From: Maribacter sp. 1_MG-2023
GTDB taxonomy: Bacteria > Bacteroidota > Bacteroidia > Flavobacteriales > Flavobacteriaceae
Assembly (NCBI RefSeq): GCF_030547005.1
Contig: NZ_JAUOPN010000019.1
Span: 1 to 64,000 of the forward strand
Reading direction: 5' to 3'
DNA length: 64,000 bases
In this document: piece after piece, positions 28,011 through 36,460 of the stretch
Layout: every line of letters starts with the position of its first letter
Numbering within the stretch: position 1 is the stretch's first letter
The notes under the pieces: model-generated
The model's input: the letters and a program-made list of their open reading frames with translations, nothing else
Database searches by the model: none
Told to the model about the DNA's origin: nothing
Translations under genes and position numbers: made by a program

Positions 28011-29690
28011 TTAGTTTTGGTAGTCTTTAGGCGTCACGCGTTTATGAAAATTATCTTCATATGATTTTCCCAGCCTTAACAGATGCGCTTCTGAAAACTG
28101 TTTTCCAATAAAGGTTAAGCTTATTGGCTCACCAGACACTTTATACCCCATAGGTATTGTCAAAGCAGGGTATTTGGCAACTGCCGCATAACCTGCGTGG
28201 TAATTATTAATAGATAAAACAGCATCTAGCTTGTACTTATCCATCGCTGTATCGAAGAAAGTTCGTCCATTTTTTTCAAGATTAGATTTTATTTCTTCCA
28301 ACTTGGCAGTTGTGGTAGTATCTGATAATATACCTTCAAATAGTGCTTGCCCGTACGGAATTCTAATCAACGAATCTGCATTATTAAATGTCACCGCATC
28401 TGCAATTGAAGTAATTTTCACCAAATCAGGCTTGGTTTTTTCTTTTAGATACGACTTTAAATCATTTCGCATATCAATATTGAGGATACTCAAAAAACCG
28501 TTCATATCAACTTCTGGTGGTGTAAACTCAATTATTGTTGCGCCAGCTTCTTTTAAATCTTCAACGGTATGTTTATAAATACTGTCGGTCTCCATCAGAT
28601 CTTTGATAGCACCCAATCTCATTTCTGAAAAAGGTATTGGATGTAAGCCTGCAGATAAAACTCCCAAAAAATTATCTTCAACAGATGCAGGGTCTGACTC
28701 ATCATAACCAAACATGGCAGAAAGCAAAATAGCATTGTCCTTCACATTTTTAGTCATGGGTCCTGGAGTATCCAATGTACTTGAAATAGGTACGATGCCT
28801 GACCTACTCAATAAACCTATGGTCGGTTTTAAACCTACCACAGAATTCAGACTACTAGGTGACAAAATAGAACCAGAAGTTTCTGTACCTACTGCAGCAA
28901 CAGCATAATTTGCAGCTACCGCCGTACCACTACCAGAACTTGAACCGCCTGTTTCAAAGACTCTTCTCCCGTAAGGATTCAGAGTTTGACCACCATAGGC
29001 ACTATACCCTACCGGGCAACCTGAACATAAAAAATACGCCCATTCACTTAAATTAACTTTACCTAAAATTAAAGCTCCGTTCTTTTTTAATTGCTGAACG
29101 ATAAACGAATCGTCAACTTTATTATCCATTAGCGCAATTGAACCTGCAGTAGTTTTCATGCCCATGGCATTAATGTTGTCTTTCAACAAAATAGGCATAC
29201 CATAAATTGGATGTTGCGTTTGAGCCGCTATTCCCTTTTCATTTTCCCTATCTAATTCTCGCGCTTGCTCAACCACATCTTTATTAAGGGCTATTATGGT
29301 ATTTAAAGTTGTCTCATTATTCAACTCATACTTATAAATGCGGTATAAATAAAACAATACCAGATTTTCATATGTTAGCCTACCTTCTTTGATATGATTT
29401 CGAATAACAAAAATATCTTGCTCCAAAATCATAGGAAGCATCTCTTTATATGTCGGATCTGTTAGATTAGAAACTTCTTCATACAAGGGCATAAAGACTT
29501 CATTCTTATCTAACACTTTAGATTGAATCAACTTGTATTGCATGCGACCTTTTTCGTGATCTGCATTTTCAGCAACTTCTATAGAATCGTTATACGGTGT
29601 CCAAAGAATTACTTCCTCTTTCTTAGCTTCTTGCTCTTTTTTACAAGCACTCAACAAAATAATGACTAATAATAAAACATGCTTTTTCAT
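28011..29690 (-). CDS. Amidase-signature family lipoprotein
   Basis: The ATG at 29690 gives 559 residues with a lipoprotein signal (LLLVIILLSAC), lipidated at Cys16. The longer frame from 29738 overlaps the preceding gene and hides the signal. The amidase signature is present: the catalytic Lys in PILLKDNINA, the glycine/serine stretch GGSSSGSGTAVAANYA, and the nucleophile in GTETSGSI (Ser-cisSer-Lys triad). These enzymes hydrolyse amide bonds; the envelope location suggests peptides or amides taken from outside. It follows the DUF2911 gene by 4 bases. Confidence 0.92.
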   Translation of the reverse strand: MKKHVLLLVIILLSACKKEQEAKKEEVILWTPYNDSIEVAENADHEKGRMQYKLIQSKVLDKNEVFMPLYEEVSNLTDPTYKEMLPMILEQDIFVIRNHIKEGRLTYENLVLFYLYRIYKYELNNETTLNTIIALNKDVVEQARELDRENEKGIAAQTQHPIYGMPILLKDNINAMGMKTTAGSIALMDNKVDDSFIVQQLKKNGALILGKVNLSEWAYFLCSGCPVGYSAYGGQTLNPYGRRVFETGGSSSGSGTAVAANYAVAAVGTETSGSILSPSSLNSVVGLKPTIGLLSRSGIVPISSTLDTPGPMTKNVKDNAILLSAMFGYDESDPASVEDNFLGVLSAGLHPIPFSEMRLGAIKDLMETDSIYKHTVEDLKEAGATIIEFTPPEVDMNGFLSILNIDMRNDLKSYLKEKTKPDLVKITSIADAVTFNNADSLIRIPYGQALFEGILSDTTTTAKLEEIKSNLEKNGRTFFDTAMDKYKLDAVLSINNYHAGYAAVAKYPALTIPMGYKVSGEPISLTFIGKQFSEAHLLRLGKSYEDNFHKRVTPKDYQN

Positions 29691-29694
29691 ACTT

Positions 29695-30576
29695 TTATTT
29701 ATATGTTGATTGAAGAGTTTTCCACCTGCGGATATCATTTTGGTTTAAGCGTACAAATTCATCCTTACCTTCCTTTTCGGCTAATTCAATGGATATTATA
29801 GATGCTTTTATTGCTGCTTCATATTTATTTAAATCTGCCAAAATCAAAGATCGTACTCTATAAAAGTAATAGGTATCTCCACCCATGCTAATAGCACTAT
29901 CAATATAACCGAGGGCTTCTTTAGGTTTTAATCCTTGCTCTTGATAATAACGTGCTATTTGGTAATAGGTTTGTGCAGTTGGAGTATTTAATAATTGAGC
30001 ATTAATCTGCTCTTGAAAAATAGATTTCGTATCAAATTGAATGGGGATTGATATTTCTGTATTTCCCCAATTCCAATTCATAATAGCTCCGTTGTGATCA
30101 ATATCATCAAACGAAATTAGAAAAGTCTCTTGAAAATCTTGTTTTTGAATTGGTTTAACGTGAATACGTAATGCATCTTCTTCTGTATTATACTTTGCCC
30201 TGCCATCTCCCCAATGTGTAGTATTGTTATGAAAAACTATTTGCCATTCTTCTTCCTCAGGAAAAGCATACAAAGCATAAGTACCTTTAACGAGCTTTTG
30301 ACCCTCAACAACAACATCTGTGCTGAAAATGATTTTGGTAGATTCATTAGCCCCTACTCGCCAAATACGACCATAAGGTACTAAACCACATTCACCATTT
30401 GATCCATTGCCAAACAAAACTCGACCCTTAGCAGATGGTCTTGAATATTCTATAGTAATTTTTAAGAGCCCTACTTCTTGCTCAATCTTAGAAAACGGAC
30501 TAGCTTTTGGGTGGTTCATTTGCCCCCAACTCAGATTACATAATAAAAGAGGAAGTATGAACCAGCCGTATCTCAA
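29695..30576 (-). CDS. DUF2911 family secreted protein with TPR-like tail
   Basis: 293 residues. A signal peptide (GWFILPLLLCNLSWGQ) precedes a DUF2911 domain (about 25-180), with the hallmark segments IEYSRPSAKGRVLFG, IWRVGANESTKI and GTYALYAFP. The C-terminal ~110 residues (YYQIARYYQEQGLKPKEALG) look like TPR helices. Function unknown. The start must be TTG at 30576, two bases after the ftsY stop, because no ATG or GTG precedes the signal peptide. Translation is probably coupled to ftsY. Confidence 0.85.
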   Translation of the reverse strand: MRYGWFILPLLLCNLSWGQMNHPKASPFSKIEQEVGLLKITIEYSRPSAKGRVLFGNGSNGECGLVPYGRIWRVGANESTKIIFSTDVVVEGQKLVKGTYALYAFPEEEEWQIVFHNNTTHWGDGRAKYNTEEDALRIHVKPIQKQDFQETFLISFDDIDHNGAIMNWNWGNTEISIPIQFDTKSIFQEQINAQLLNTPTAQTYYQIARYYQEQGLKPKEALGYIDSAISMGGDTYYFYRVRSLILADLNKYEAAIKASIISIELAEKEGKDEFVRLNQNDIRRWKTLQSTYK

Positions 30577-30578
30577 TT

Positions 30579-31535
30579 TTAAATTTTAAAGAATGAATCT
30601 ACAAACTCGTGCTTATTGAATGCCTGTAAATCTTCGATACCTTCACCTACACCAATATACTTCACTGGAATTTTGAATTGATCAGAAATTCCGATAACAA
30701 CACCACCTTTTGCCGTTCCATCTAATTTGGTGATAGCTAAGGCAGTTACTTCCGTAGCTTTTGTAAACTGTTTTGCCTGTTCAAATGCATTTTGCCCAGT
30801 AGAACCATCTAACACCAATAATACTTCATGCGGCGTATCTTCAACTACCTTCTGCATTACACGTTTAACCTTGGTCAACTCATTCATTAGGTTCACCTTA
30901 TTATGCAAACGCCCAGCCGTATCTATAATAACTACATCGGCATCTTGGGTAACGGCAGAACTCAAAGTGTCAAAGGCAACAGAAGCAGGATCACTACCCA
31001 TTTGTTGTTTTACTATAGGCACATCCACACGATCAGCCCATACTTGTAATTGATCTATTGCAGCCGCTCTAAATGTATCGGCTGCACCAAGAACTACTTT
31101 TAAACCTTGATTTTTAAAACGATAAGCCAACTTCCCAATAGTTGTTGTCTTACCAACACCATTTACACCAACGACCATTATTACGTATGGCTTTTTATCT
31201 TCTGGTATTTGAATATCGCCAGTGTCACTATCGTTAGTCTCTGAAAGTAGACCAGCTATTTCAGCTCTTAAAATAGTATTAAGCTCATCGGTACCAACAT
31301 ACTTATCGCGAGCAACCCTTGCCTCTATTCTTTGTATAATCTTTAAGGTAGTATCTACACCAACATCTGAAGAAACCAATACTTCTTCAAGATTATCTAA
31401 AACGTCATCATCTACCTTAGACTTACCAGCAACCGCTTTACCTAACTTCGAAAAGAAGCTGGTTTTAGTTTTTTCTAAACCTTTATCTAAGGTTTCTTTT
31501 TTCTGAGAAGAAAATATTTTTTTAAATAAGCTCAT
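30579..31535 (-). CDS. ftsY: Signal recognition particle receptor FtsY
   Basis: SRP-receptor GTPase that docks ribosome-nascent-chain/SRP complexes at the inner membrane. The 318 residues comprise a short basic N-terminus and an NG domain: P-loop GVNGVGKTTTIGKL, DTFRAAA, DTAGR and TKLDG. The long acidic A-domain of E. coli FtsY is absent, as usual in Bacteroidetes. It follows DUF4295 across a terminator, so it is transcribed by readthrough and perhaps from its own promoter (TATATTTG at 31555). Confidence 0.97.
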   Translation of the reverse strand: MSLFKKIFSSQKKETLDKGLEKTKTSFFSKLGKAVAGKSKVDDDVLDNLEEVLVSSDVGVDTTLKIIQRIEARVARDKYVGTDELNTILRAEIAGLLSETNDSDTGDIQIPEDKKPYVIMVVGVNGVGKTTTIGKLAYRFKNQGLKVVLGAADTFRAAAIDQLQVWADRVDVPIVKQQMGSDPASVAFDTLSSAVTQDADVVIIDTAGRLHNKVNLMNELTKVKRVMQKVVEDTPHEVLLVLDGSTGQNAFEQAKQFTKATEVTALAITKLDGTAKGGVVIGISDQFKIPVKYIGVGEGIEDLQAFNKHEFVDSFFKI

Positions 31536-31554
31536 TGTTCATCCTATGGTTAGT

Positions 31555-31562
31555 CAAATATA
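31555..31562 (-). promoter_or_regulatory. Candidate ftsY promoter, -7 element
   Basis: Minus strand TATATTTG, 19 bases before the ftsY ATG and just after the terminator at 31574-31597. The -33 region overlaps the terminator tail and has no TTG. Confidence 0.3.
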
Positions 31563-31573
31563 AAAAATTAAAA

Positions 31574-31597
31574 AGCCCCTTTCGTATGAAAGGGGCT
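31574..31597 (-). terminator. Terminator between DUF4295 and ftsY
   Basis: A perfect 10-bp stem (31574-31583 with 31588-31597), core AGCCCCTTTC, loop of 4, followed on the minus strand by TTTTTAATTTTTT. It should make the three small ribosomal genes more abundant than ftsY mRNA. Confidence 0.88.
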
Positions 31598-31622
31598 CAA
31601 TAACAACTAAAAGTTGTATTTC

Positions 31623-31775
31623 TTATTTCTTGGCAATCCAAGCATCTACCAATTCTGGTGGCATAACTTGTTCTACAAAAACGTAAGCACCTGATTTTGG
31701 TGACTTAACCATTTTTATAGCTTTTGTCAATCTTTTAGAACTTGTCTGTAAACTTGCTACGGTCTTCTTAGCCAT
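31623..31775 (-). CDS. DUF4295 small basic protein, probable ribosome-associated
   Basis: A 50-residue Lys-rich protein, MAKKTVASLQTSSKRLTKAI to VDAWIAKK. DUF4295 is a Bacteroidetes-specific family found, as here, right after rpmG and before ftsY. The basic composition and the ribosomal-protein neighbours suggest ribosome association; this is inference from sequence and context. It is 36 bases downstream of rpmG. Confidence 0.88.
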   Translation of the reverse strand: MAKKTVASLQTSSKRLTKAIKMVKSPKSGAYVFVEQVMPPELVDAWIAKK

Positions 31776-31811
31776 GTCTTATGTTTTTAGTGATTCCTTA
31801 AAAAAAAGAAT

Positions 31812-31994
31812 CTATTTAATTTCTTTATGAAGGGTCATTCTCTTAAGAATAGGATTGAATTTTTTAATTTCCAATCTCTCTGGAGTATTCTTCTTATTTT
31901 TTGTTGTGATATATCTTGAAGTACCTGGTTGACCAGATTCTTTATGCTCTGTGCATTCTAATATAACTTGTATTCTATTACCTTTCTTTGCCAT
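31812..31994 (-). CDS. rpmG: 50S ribosomal protein L33
   Basis: 60 residues, a typical L33: [18 protein letters not shown], then [20 protein letters not shown] and a C-terminal basic end. Only one cysteine is present, so this is the zinc-free (C-minus) form of L33. The protein is a component of the large subunit near the E site. It lies 21 bases after rpmB in the usual order. Confidence 0.96.
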   Translation of the reverse strand: MAKKGNRIQVILECTEHKESGQPGTSRYITTKNKKNTPERLEIKKFNPILKRMTLHKEIK

Positions 31995-32015
31995 CTTAAT
32001 GCTCTATTTTCCAGA

Positions 32016-32255
32016 TTACTTAATAACGAATCCTTTTGCTTTTGCTTCTTTCAAAACAGCAGATATTCCTTTTTTATTGATACTCTTTAAAGCTCTTGTA
32101 GAAACTTTAATAGTAATCCAACGGTCTTCTTCAGGAATGTAGAAACGCTTTTTAGATAGATTTACATCAAATCTTCTTCTCGTTTTATTAATTGAAAACG
32201 AAACATTGTTTCCAAACATCGCCTTCTTCCCCGTAATTTCACATACTTTTGACAT
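32016..32255 (-). CDS. rpmB: 50S ribosomal protein L28
   Basis: 79 residues with the L28 signature: CEITGKKAMFGNNVSFS, NKTRRRFDVNL, and ITIKVSTRALKSINKKG. Large-subunit protein. First gene of rpmB-rpmG-DUF4295(-ftsY), driven by the consensus promoter at 32285-32312, which gives a leader of about 24 bases. Confidence 0.97.
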   Translation of the reverse strand: MSKVCEITGKKAMFGNNVSFSINKTRRRFDVNLSKKRFYIPEEDRWITIKVSTRALKSINKKGISAVLKEAKAKGFVIK

Positions 32256-32284
32256 CGTGCTGACTTTTTCTTTTAAACAGGGTG

Positions 32285-32312
32285 CAAATTTATATCTTTT
32301 TTATCGTTCCAA
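32285..32312 (-). promoter_or_regulatory. Promoter of the rpmB operon
   Basis: On the minus strand: TTG (32312-32310), exactly 17 bases, then TAAATTTG (32292-32285). This matches the Bacteroidetes sigma-ABfr consensus TTG-N17-TAnnTTTG in both boxes and the spacer. The rpmB ATG is 29 bases downstream. Confidence 0.8.
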
Positions 32313-32324
32313 CAACAATAAAGA

Positions 32325-33575
32325 TCACATTTTTAAAATTTCTTTTTGAAGAAGCTCAAAAGCCTTATTTACAGACTTTTCCACAACCCTCTCGCGAGTG
32401 CTTCCCATTTGAAATTCTTGTACAAATTTCGACTTCGGTCCATCGATCGCTATAAATACCGTTCCTACCTCTGCATTTGAATCTCCTTTTGTAGGTCCTG
32501 CATTACCAGTTGTAGCTATTGCATAATCGGTTTTTAGCAATTCTTTTGCTCCTTTCGCCATTGCAGTTGCTACTTCTGCACTAACCACTGAATGTTTATC
32601 AACTAACTCTTTAGATACCTTTAAAACATTAATTTTAGCTTCGGTGGCATAACTGACCACAGAACCTTTAAAATAATTAGAAGCACCAGGAATCGACGTA
32701 ATTTTCTCTGCGATTTTGCCTCCTGTAAAACTCTCTGCCGTAGACAAAGTTAAATTTTTATCGGTCAATAATTTAGCTACAATCTCTTCTAAACTCTCAT
32801 CATCTTCGAGCCCGAATATAATATCATTGATTAGCGGATATAATTTATCACATTCCGCATCCATTGCAGCCGCCAATTCTTCATAATCAGCCGCTTTACC
32901 AGACAATCGCAACCTTACCTTACCCAAATTGGGCAAATAGGCTAATTTAATATTAGAAGACAGGTTATCTTCCCAATCTTCAATACGCTTTGCAATTGCA
33001 CTTTCTCCCATACCATAAGTAACTATTGTTCTATGGATAATATGTGGTCTTTTATAATAAGCTGCCAATTTAGGAATCACAGATTCCGTCATTAGGTGTT
33101 TCATTTCAAAAGGCACACCGGGCATTGAGATGAATGTTACTTCATTTTCCCTAATTAACATACCAGGGGCAGTACCATTCGCATTATGCAATACTTCTGC
33201 CCTACTCGGTACCAAAGCTTGCATTCGATTAATATCTGATATTGGAGTATTACTAATGTATTTCGCAAACAATTCTTCTACATGTGCCAATACTTCGGCA
33301 TTCTCTACAAGCTCATCATTGAAGAACTCACATAGGGTATGTTTGGTAATATCATCTTTTGTAGGACCTAAACCGCCCGTGATAATCACAACATCTACGC
33401 GTTCTGAAGCATCTTTAAAAGCTTTCAGTAAATGTGTACGCTCATCTTGAATAGAGGTAATTTGATAAACTGAAATACCAATCTTATTTAACTCTTTACC
33501 AATAAATGCAGAGTTGGTATCAATTACTTGACCAATGAGAATTTCATCGCCAATGGTAATAATTTCTACAAGCAT
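32325..33575 (-). CDS. cinA: CinA family protein (competence/damage-inducible, NMN deamidase type)
   Basis: 416 residues with both CinA domains. The N-terminal MoCF-like domain ([39 protein letters not shown]) is linked to ADP-ribose pyrophosphatase activity in related proteins. The C-terminal CinA domain ([40 protein letters not shown]) is linked to NMN deamidation in pyridine nucleotide salvage. Last gene of the exonuclease-CPD_reg-FAH-Hpt-cinA operon. Its ATG overlaps the Hpt stop (TAATG), pointing to coupled translation. Confidence 0.95.
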   Translation of the reverse strand: MLVEIITIGDEILIGQVIDTNSAFIGKELNKIGISVYQITSIQDERTHLLKAFKDASERVDVVIITGGLGPTKDDITKHTLCEFFNDELVENAEVLAHVEELFAKYISNTPISDINRMQALVPSRAEVLHNANGTAPGMLIRENEVTFISMPGVPFEMKHLMTESVIPKLAAYYKRPHIIHRTIVTYGMGESAIAKRIEDWEDNLSSNIKLAYLPNLGKVRLRLSGKAADYEELAAAMDAECDKLYPLINDIIFGLEDDESLEEIVAKLLTDKNLTLSTAESFTGGKIAEKITSIPGASNYFKGSVVSYATEAKINVLKVSKELVDKHSVVSAEVATAMAKGAKELLKTDYAIATTGNAGPTKGDSNAEVGTVFIAIDGPKSKFVQEFQMGSTRERVVEKSVNKAFELLQKEILKM

Positions 33576-33913
33576 TATAACTGGAAGTCATTTTTTAATT
33601 CTGCCACAACCTGAGCGATATCGGTCTTCAGCATTGGAAATCTCTTTTCAATCTCTGCCATATTAGCTTCTTGCTTACCTAAAGTTTCTAACTCCAAGGC
33701 TATGGCACGTGTTTGCTCCATTCCGAGCAAATCTACGTTTGGCTTTATTTTATGCGCAAGTTTATATACTTGATCATGGTCTTTTTCTTGAAGAGCTTTT
33801 TCTAAAGATTCTAAATCTTCAGGTACTTCTTCCAAAAAAACAGAAATAACAGAATTTATAAAATCCTGATCCCCCTCTGCCATCTCATTAATCTTATCCA
33901 GGTTATAAATCAT
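33575..33913 (-). CDS. Orphan histidine phosphotransfer (Hpt) domain protein
   Basis: 112 residues from ATG 33913 (a GTG one codon earlier is also possible). All-helical Hpt fold with the phosphorylatable His54 in [17 protein letters not shown], the usual HxxKpxxxxxG pattern. Such proteins carry phosphate between response-regulator receivers in multistep phosphorelays. No histidine kinase or receiver is encoded in the window, so the partner is elsewhere. The start overlaps the FAH stop (TGATG) and its end overlaps cinA. Confidence 0.9.
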   Translation of the reverse strand: MIYNLDKINEMAEGDQDFINSVISVFLEEVPEDLESLEKALQEKDHDQVYKLAHKIKPNVDLLGMEQTRAIALELETLGKQEANMAEIEKRFPMLKTDIAQVVAELKNDFQL

Positions 33914-34524
33914 CACTTAATTTTTATGGTAAAAAGCTCTTTGTCTTCCAAACTACCCGTAAGATAGTCATTTGGACTTATTTTCCCAACACCGGCAGGT
34001 GTTCCAGTAAAAATAATGTCTCCTTTTTTCAACATAAAGAACGTTGAAACATAAGCAATTATTTCATCTATCTTCCAAAGCATAAAACTGGTATTACCTT
34101 CTTGAACGATCTCATCGTTCTTTAACAGCTTAAAATTAAGGTTATTAATATCTTTAAAATCAGTTTTTGGAAGCCACTCTCCTATCACTGCAGCACCATC
34201 AAATCCTTTAGCTTTTTCCCAAGGCAGCCCCTTTTCTTTTAATTTAGATTGTAAATCTCTTGCCGTAAAATCTATACCCAACCCTATTTCATCATAATAG
34301 GTAGGTGCAAACTCTTTACTAATATGCTTACCTACTTTTTTGATTTTCACCAAAACCTCCACTTCATAATGTACATTATCAGAAAATTCGGGTATATAAA
34401 AATCTTGTTGTTTTGGTAATACTGATGAATCTGGTTTTATAAAAACTACCGGCTCTTCTGGTCTTACATTCTTAAGCTCATCGATATGTGCAGTATAATT
34501 TCTGCCAATACATATAATTTTCAT
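33913..34524 (-). CDS. Fumarylacetoacetate hydrolase family protein
   Basis: 203 residues, a single FAH domain without extension. Seen are IICIGRNYTAHIDEL at the N-terminus, metal-ligand acidic residues in VHYEVEVLVKI (ExE) and GIDFTARDLQ, and the closing GDIIFTGTPAGVG. Related enzymes include acylpyruvate hydrolases and oxaloacetate tautomerases/decarboxylases; the exact substrate is unknown. It lies between the CarboxypepD_reg gene (6-base gap) and Hpt. Confidence 0.93.
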   Translation of the reverse strand: MKIICIGRNYTAHIDELKNVRPEEPVVFIKPDSSVLPKQQDFYIPEFSDNVHYEVEVLVKIKKVGKHISKEFAPTYYDEIGLGIDFTARDLQSKLKEKGLPWEKAKGFDGAAVIGEWLPKTDFKDINNLNFKLLKNDEIVQEGNTSFMLWKIDEIIAYVSTFFMLKKGDIIFTGTPAGVGKISPNDYLTGSLEDKELFTIKIK

Positions 34525-34530
34525 ATTACC

Positions 34531-35445
34531 TTATTTTTTCTTTGACAATTTAAGACTGATCGCTGGTATTAAATTTTCATTGTTACCTGGCGCTTTTATT
34601 GCAAAATCTGTCCATTCGCCCATACCATAAACCATCGTTTTAAAGTTTTGATTCTTTTGATATACAGCGGCGAAGGTAGGTGCAAAGCGGTCTTCTACAA
34701 CGTTCTTGTTTGTAATTGCATGTCTAAAGGTATTCGTATACCAATTATAAGGTAGAAATATCCATTCTAATCCAATATAGACCCCTTCATCTGGCATTCT
34801 AATGCCCATGCTTGAAAGATCAATAGAAACATAATCCTCATTCTTAGAACTCTCTAAAATGATACTCTTACGAATTAAATCATGATCGGGCTTCTTGGTC
34901 TTTTTATCCACATCATATACTCTTAGTCTAAATTTTGACGAAGCTCTTTTGAACTTGCTATTCTGCTGCACATGAATGGTTATTTTCTCTATATATTTTT
35001 TAGCTGCCCCTATGTTAGGAAAATACAATGCCAGTACCCATGGGGTTTCTGCAGAAGAGAATCCACTTTTAATACTATAAGAACTCACAGGATTCAACAC
35101 CTGAGAATCTCCTAAACTCTGAGAAACTACCACTTCTTCAAGCTCGAAGGTTTCTTCTTTCATGTATATTTTCTTCTTTTCAGAAATAACCCTGGCAGAC
35201 ATTATGGTGTCTTTAAAGCCTAATGCTGAAATATGTACATCGCGTTCCAAATACGATTCAGGGACATCTATATAAAAATACCCTTCTTCATCACTTGATG
35301 TTCCCTTTAAAGTTTTAAGAAAACTTATGTTGGCATATGGTACTGCAGTTTTTGATTTGTCATCATATACATGACCTTCGACTAAAACTTCTTGAGCATG
35401 ACCAACACCCAATATCAATAAAAACAATACTAAACAAATTCGCAT
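34531..35445 (-). CDS. Carboxypeptidase-like regulatory domain protein, exported
   Basis: 304 residues. A signal peptide (ICLVLFLLILGVGHAQ) is followed by a CarboxypepD_reg-like beta-sandwich (VEGHVYDDKSKTAVPYANIS, SSDEEGYFYIDVPE), the module found at the front of TonB-dependent receptors. The remainder (about 105-304) is a beta-rich region with AETPWVLALYFPNIG and no TonB-dependent barrel, so it is not a receptor. Periplasmic or surface location is inferred. The stop is 6 bases before FAH; the exonuclease gene ends 1 base upstream. Confidence 0.82.
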   Translation of the reverse strand: MRICLVLFLLILGVGHAQEVLVEGHVYDDKSKTAVPYANISFLKTLKGTSSDEEGYFYIDVPESYLERDVHISALGFKDTIMSARVISEKKKIYMKEETFELEEVVVSQSLGDSQVLNPVSSYSIKSGFSSAETPWVLALYFPNIGAAKKYIEKITIHVQQNSKFKRASSKFRLRVYDVDKKTKKPDHDLIRKSIILESSKNEDYVSIDLSSMGIRMPDEGVYIGLEWIFLPYNWYTNTFRHAITNKNVVEDRFAPTFAAVYQKNQNFKTMVYGMGEWTDFAIKAPGNNENLIPAISLKLSKKK

Positions 35446-35446
35446 T

Positions 35447-36223
35447 TTAACCTAATTTATTATTGAGTTTGCTCAGTTTTATTTGAGTAAGAATCTTTTT
35501 TGTGTACAATGGAAAATCAGCATTTAGCATCCAACCAAAATATCCTGGTTCTTTTTCTAAAACGGCATGTACTTTTTTGCCTTTATGCTTACCAAAAGAG
35601 AATACTTCTTCTCCTTCTTCATCCATAGCTATAAAACCTGCAAAATCTACAGATTGCTTTCTTCTAGAGAATTCAGATAGTTTTTTGATATTATTTTCAA
35701 GATCAGGATACCTATCTAACTGAGAAAGCAACACTTCGTAAGTAGCATTGGTATCTGCCGCCGCACTATGGGCATCCAAAAGATCTTTATCGCAATAGAA
35801 TTTATATGCTGCTTCTAACGTACGTTTTTCCATCTTATGAAAAATGGTCTGCACATCTACAGATACCGTATTTTTCATATCAAAATCTATATCTGAGCGC
35901 AATAATTCTTCTGCCAATAAGGGAATATCGAATCGGTCAGAATTGAATCCACCTAAATCACTATCCTTTATAATCTTATAAATTTCTTTTGAAAGTTCTT
36001 TGAATGTTGGTTCATTAGCAACCTTTTCATTAGTAATACCATGAACGGCAATTACCTCTTCTGGTATTACCATTTCAGGATTAACCAACCACGTTTTACT
36101 CTCTTTATTACCGTTAGGGTAAACTTTTAATATCGCAATTTCTACAATACGATCTTTTGCTACATTGATCCCAGTTGTCTCTAAATCAAAGAAGCAAATA
36201 GGTCTGGTAAGCTTTAATTCCAT
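35447..36223 (-). CDS. DnaQ-like 3'-5' exonuclease with C-terminal DUF3820-like domain
   Basis: 258 residues. The DEDDh exonuclease domain (about 8-170) has Asp13 and Glu15 in FFDLETTG, Asp96 in FNSDRFD, and His152/Asp157 in AHSAAADTN. The C-terminal ~50 residues, with FSFGKHKGKKV at 208-218 and PGYFGWML, resemble DUF3820 (compare the gene at 5447). This architecture is seen in exodeoxyribonuclease X-like proteins. It probably trims single-stranded ends in DNA repair rather than proofreading, since it is not fused to a polymerase. First gene of a five-gene operon. Confidence 0.92.
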   Translation of the reverse strand: MELKLTRPICFFDLETTGINVAKDRIVEIAILKVYPNGNKESKTWLVNPEMVIPEEVIAVHGITNEKVANEPTFKELSKEIYKIIKDSDLGGFNSDRFDIPLLAEELLRSDIDFDMKNTVSVDVQTIFHKMEKRTLEAAYKFYCDKDLLDAHSAAADTNATYEVLLSQLDRYPDLENNIKKLSEFSRRKQSVDFAGFIAMDEEGEEVFSFGKHKGKKVHAVLEKEPGYFGWMLNADFPLYTKKILTQIKLSKLNNKLG

Positions 36224-36240
36224 AAGTGTTCAACTTTTAA

Positions 36241-36248
36241 CAAAGATA
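36241..36248 (-). promoter_or_regulatory. Candidate promoter of the exonuclease operon, -7 element
   Basis: Minus strand TATCTTTG, matching TAnnTTTG, 17 bases before the ATG at 36223. No TTG at -33. Confidence 0.4.
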
Positions 36249-36407
36249 CCCTTTCGTTTTTTAGACACATAAAATTACCCTTGATAATTTTTTACTGTGA
36301 AATATAAAAACAAAGATATCTTCATAAACCTTTACGCAACCAGCATATCAATTCACCTTTGTAGTACTTTCTAAACCATTAAAAATCAATATGATACATA
36401 AAAAAAA

Positions 36408-36434
36408 TCCAACAATACAAAGCGTATTGTTGGA
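36408..36434 (-). terminator. Terminator after the 2-oxoacid dehydrogenase E2 gene
   Basis: A perfect 11-bp stem (36408-36418 with 36424-36434), core TCCAACAATAC, loop of 5, followed on the minus strand by seven T. Confidence 0.9.
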
Positions 36435-36460
36435 CTTTTAAATATTTAAGTTTTATAAAT

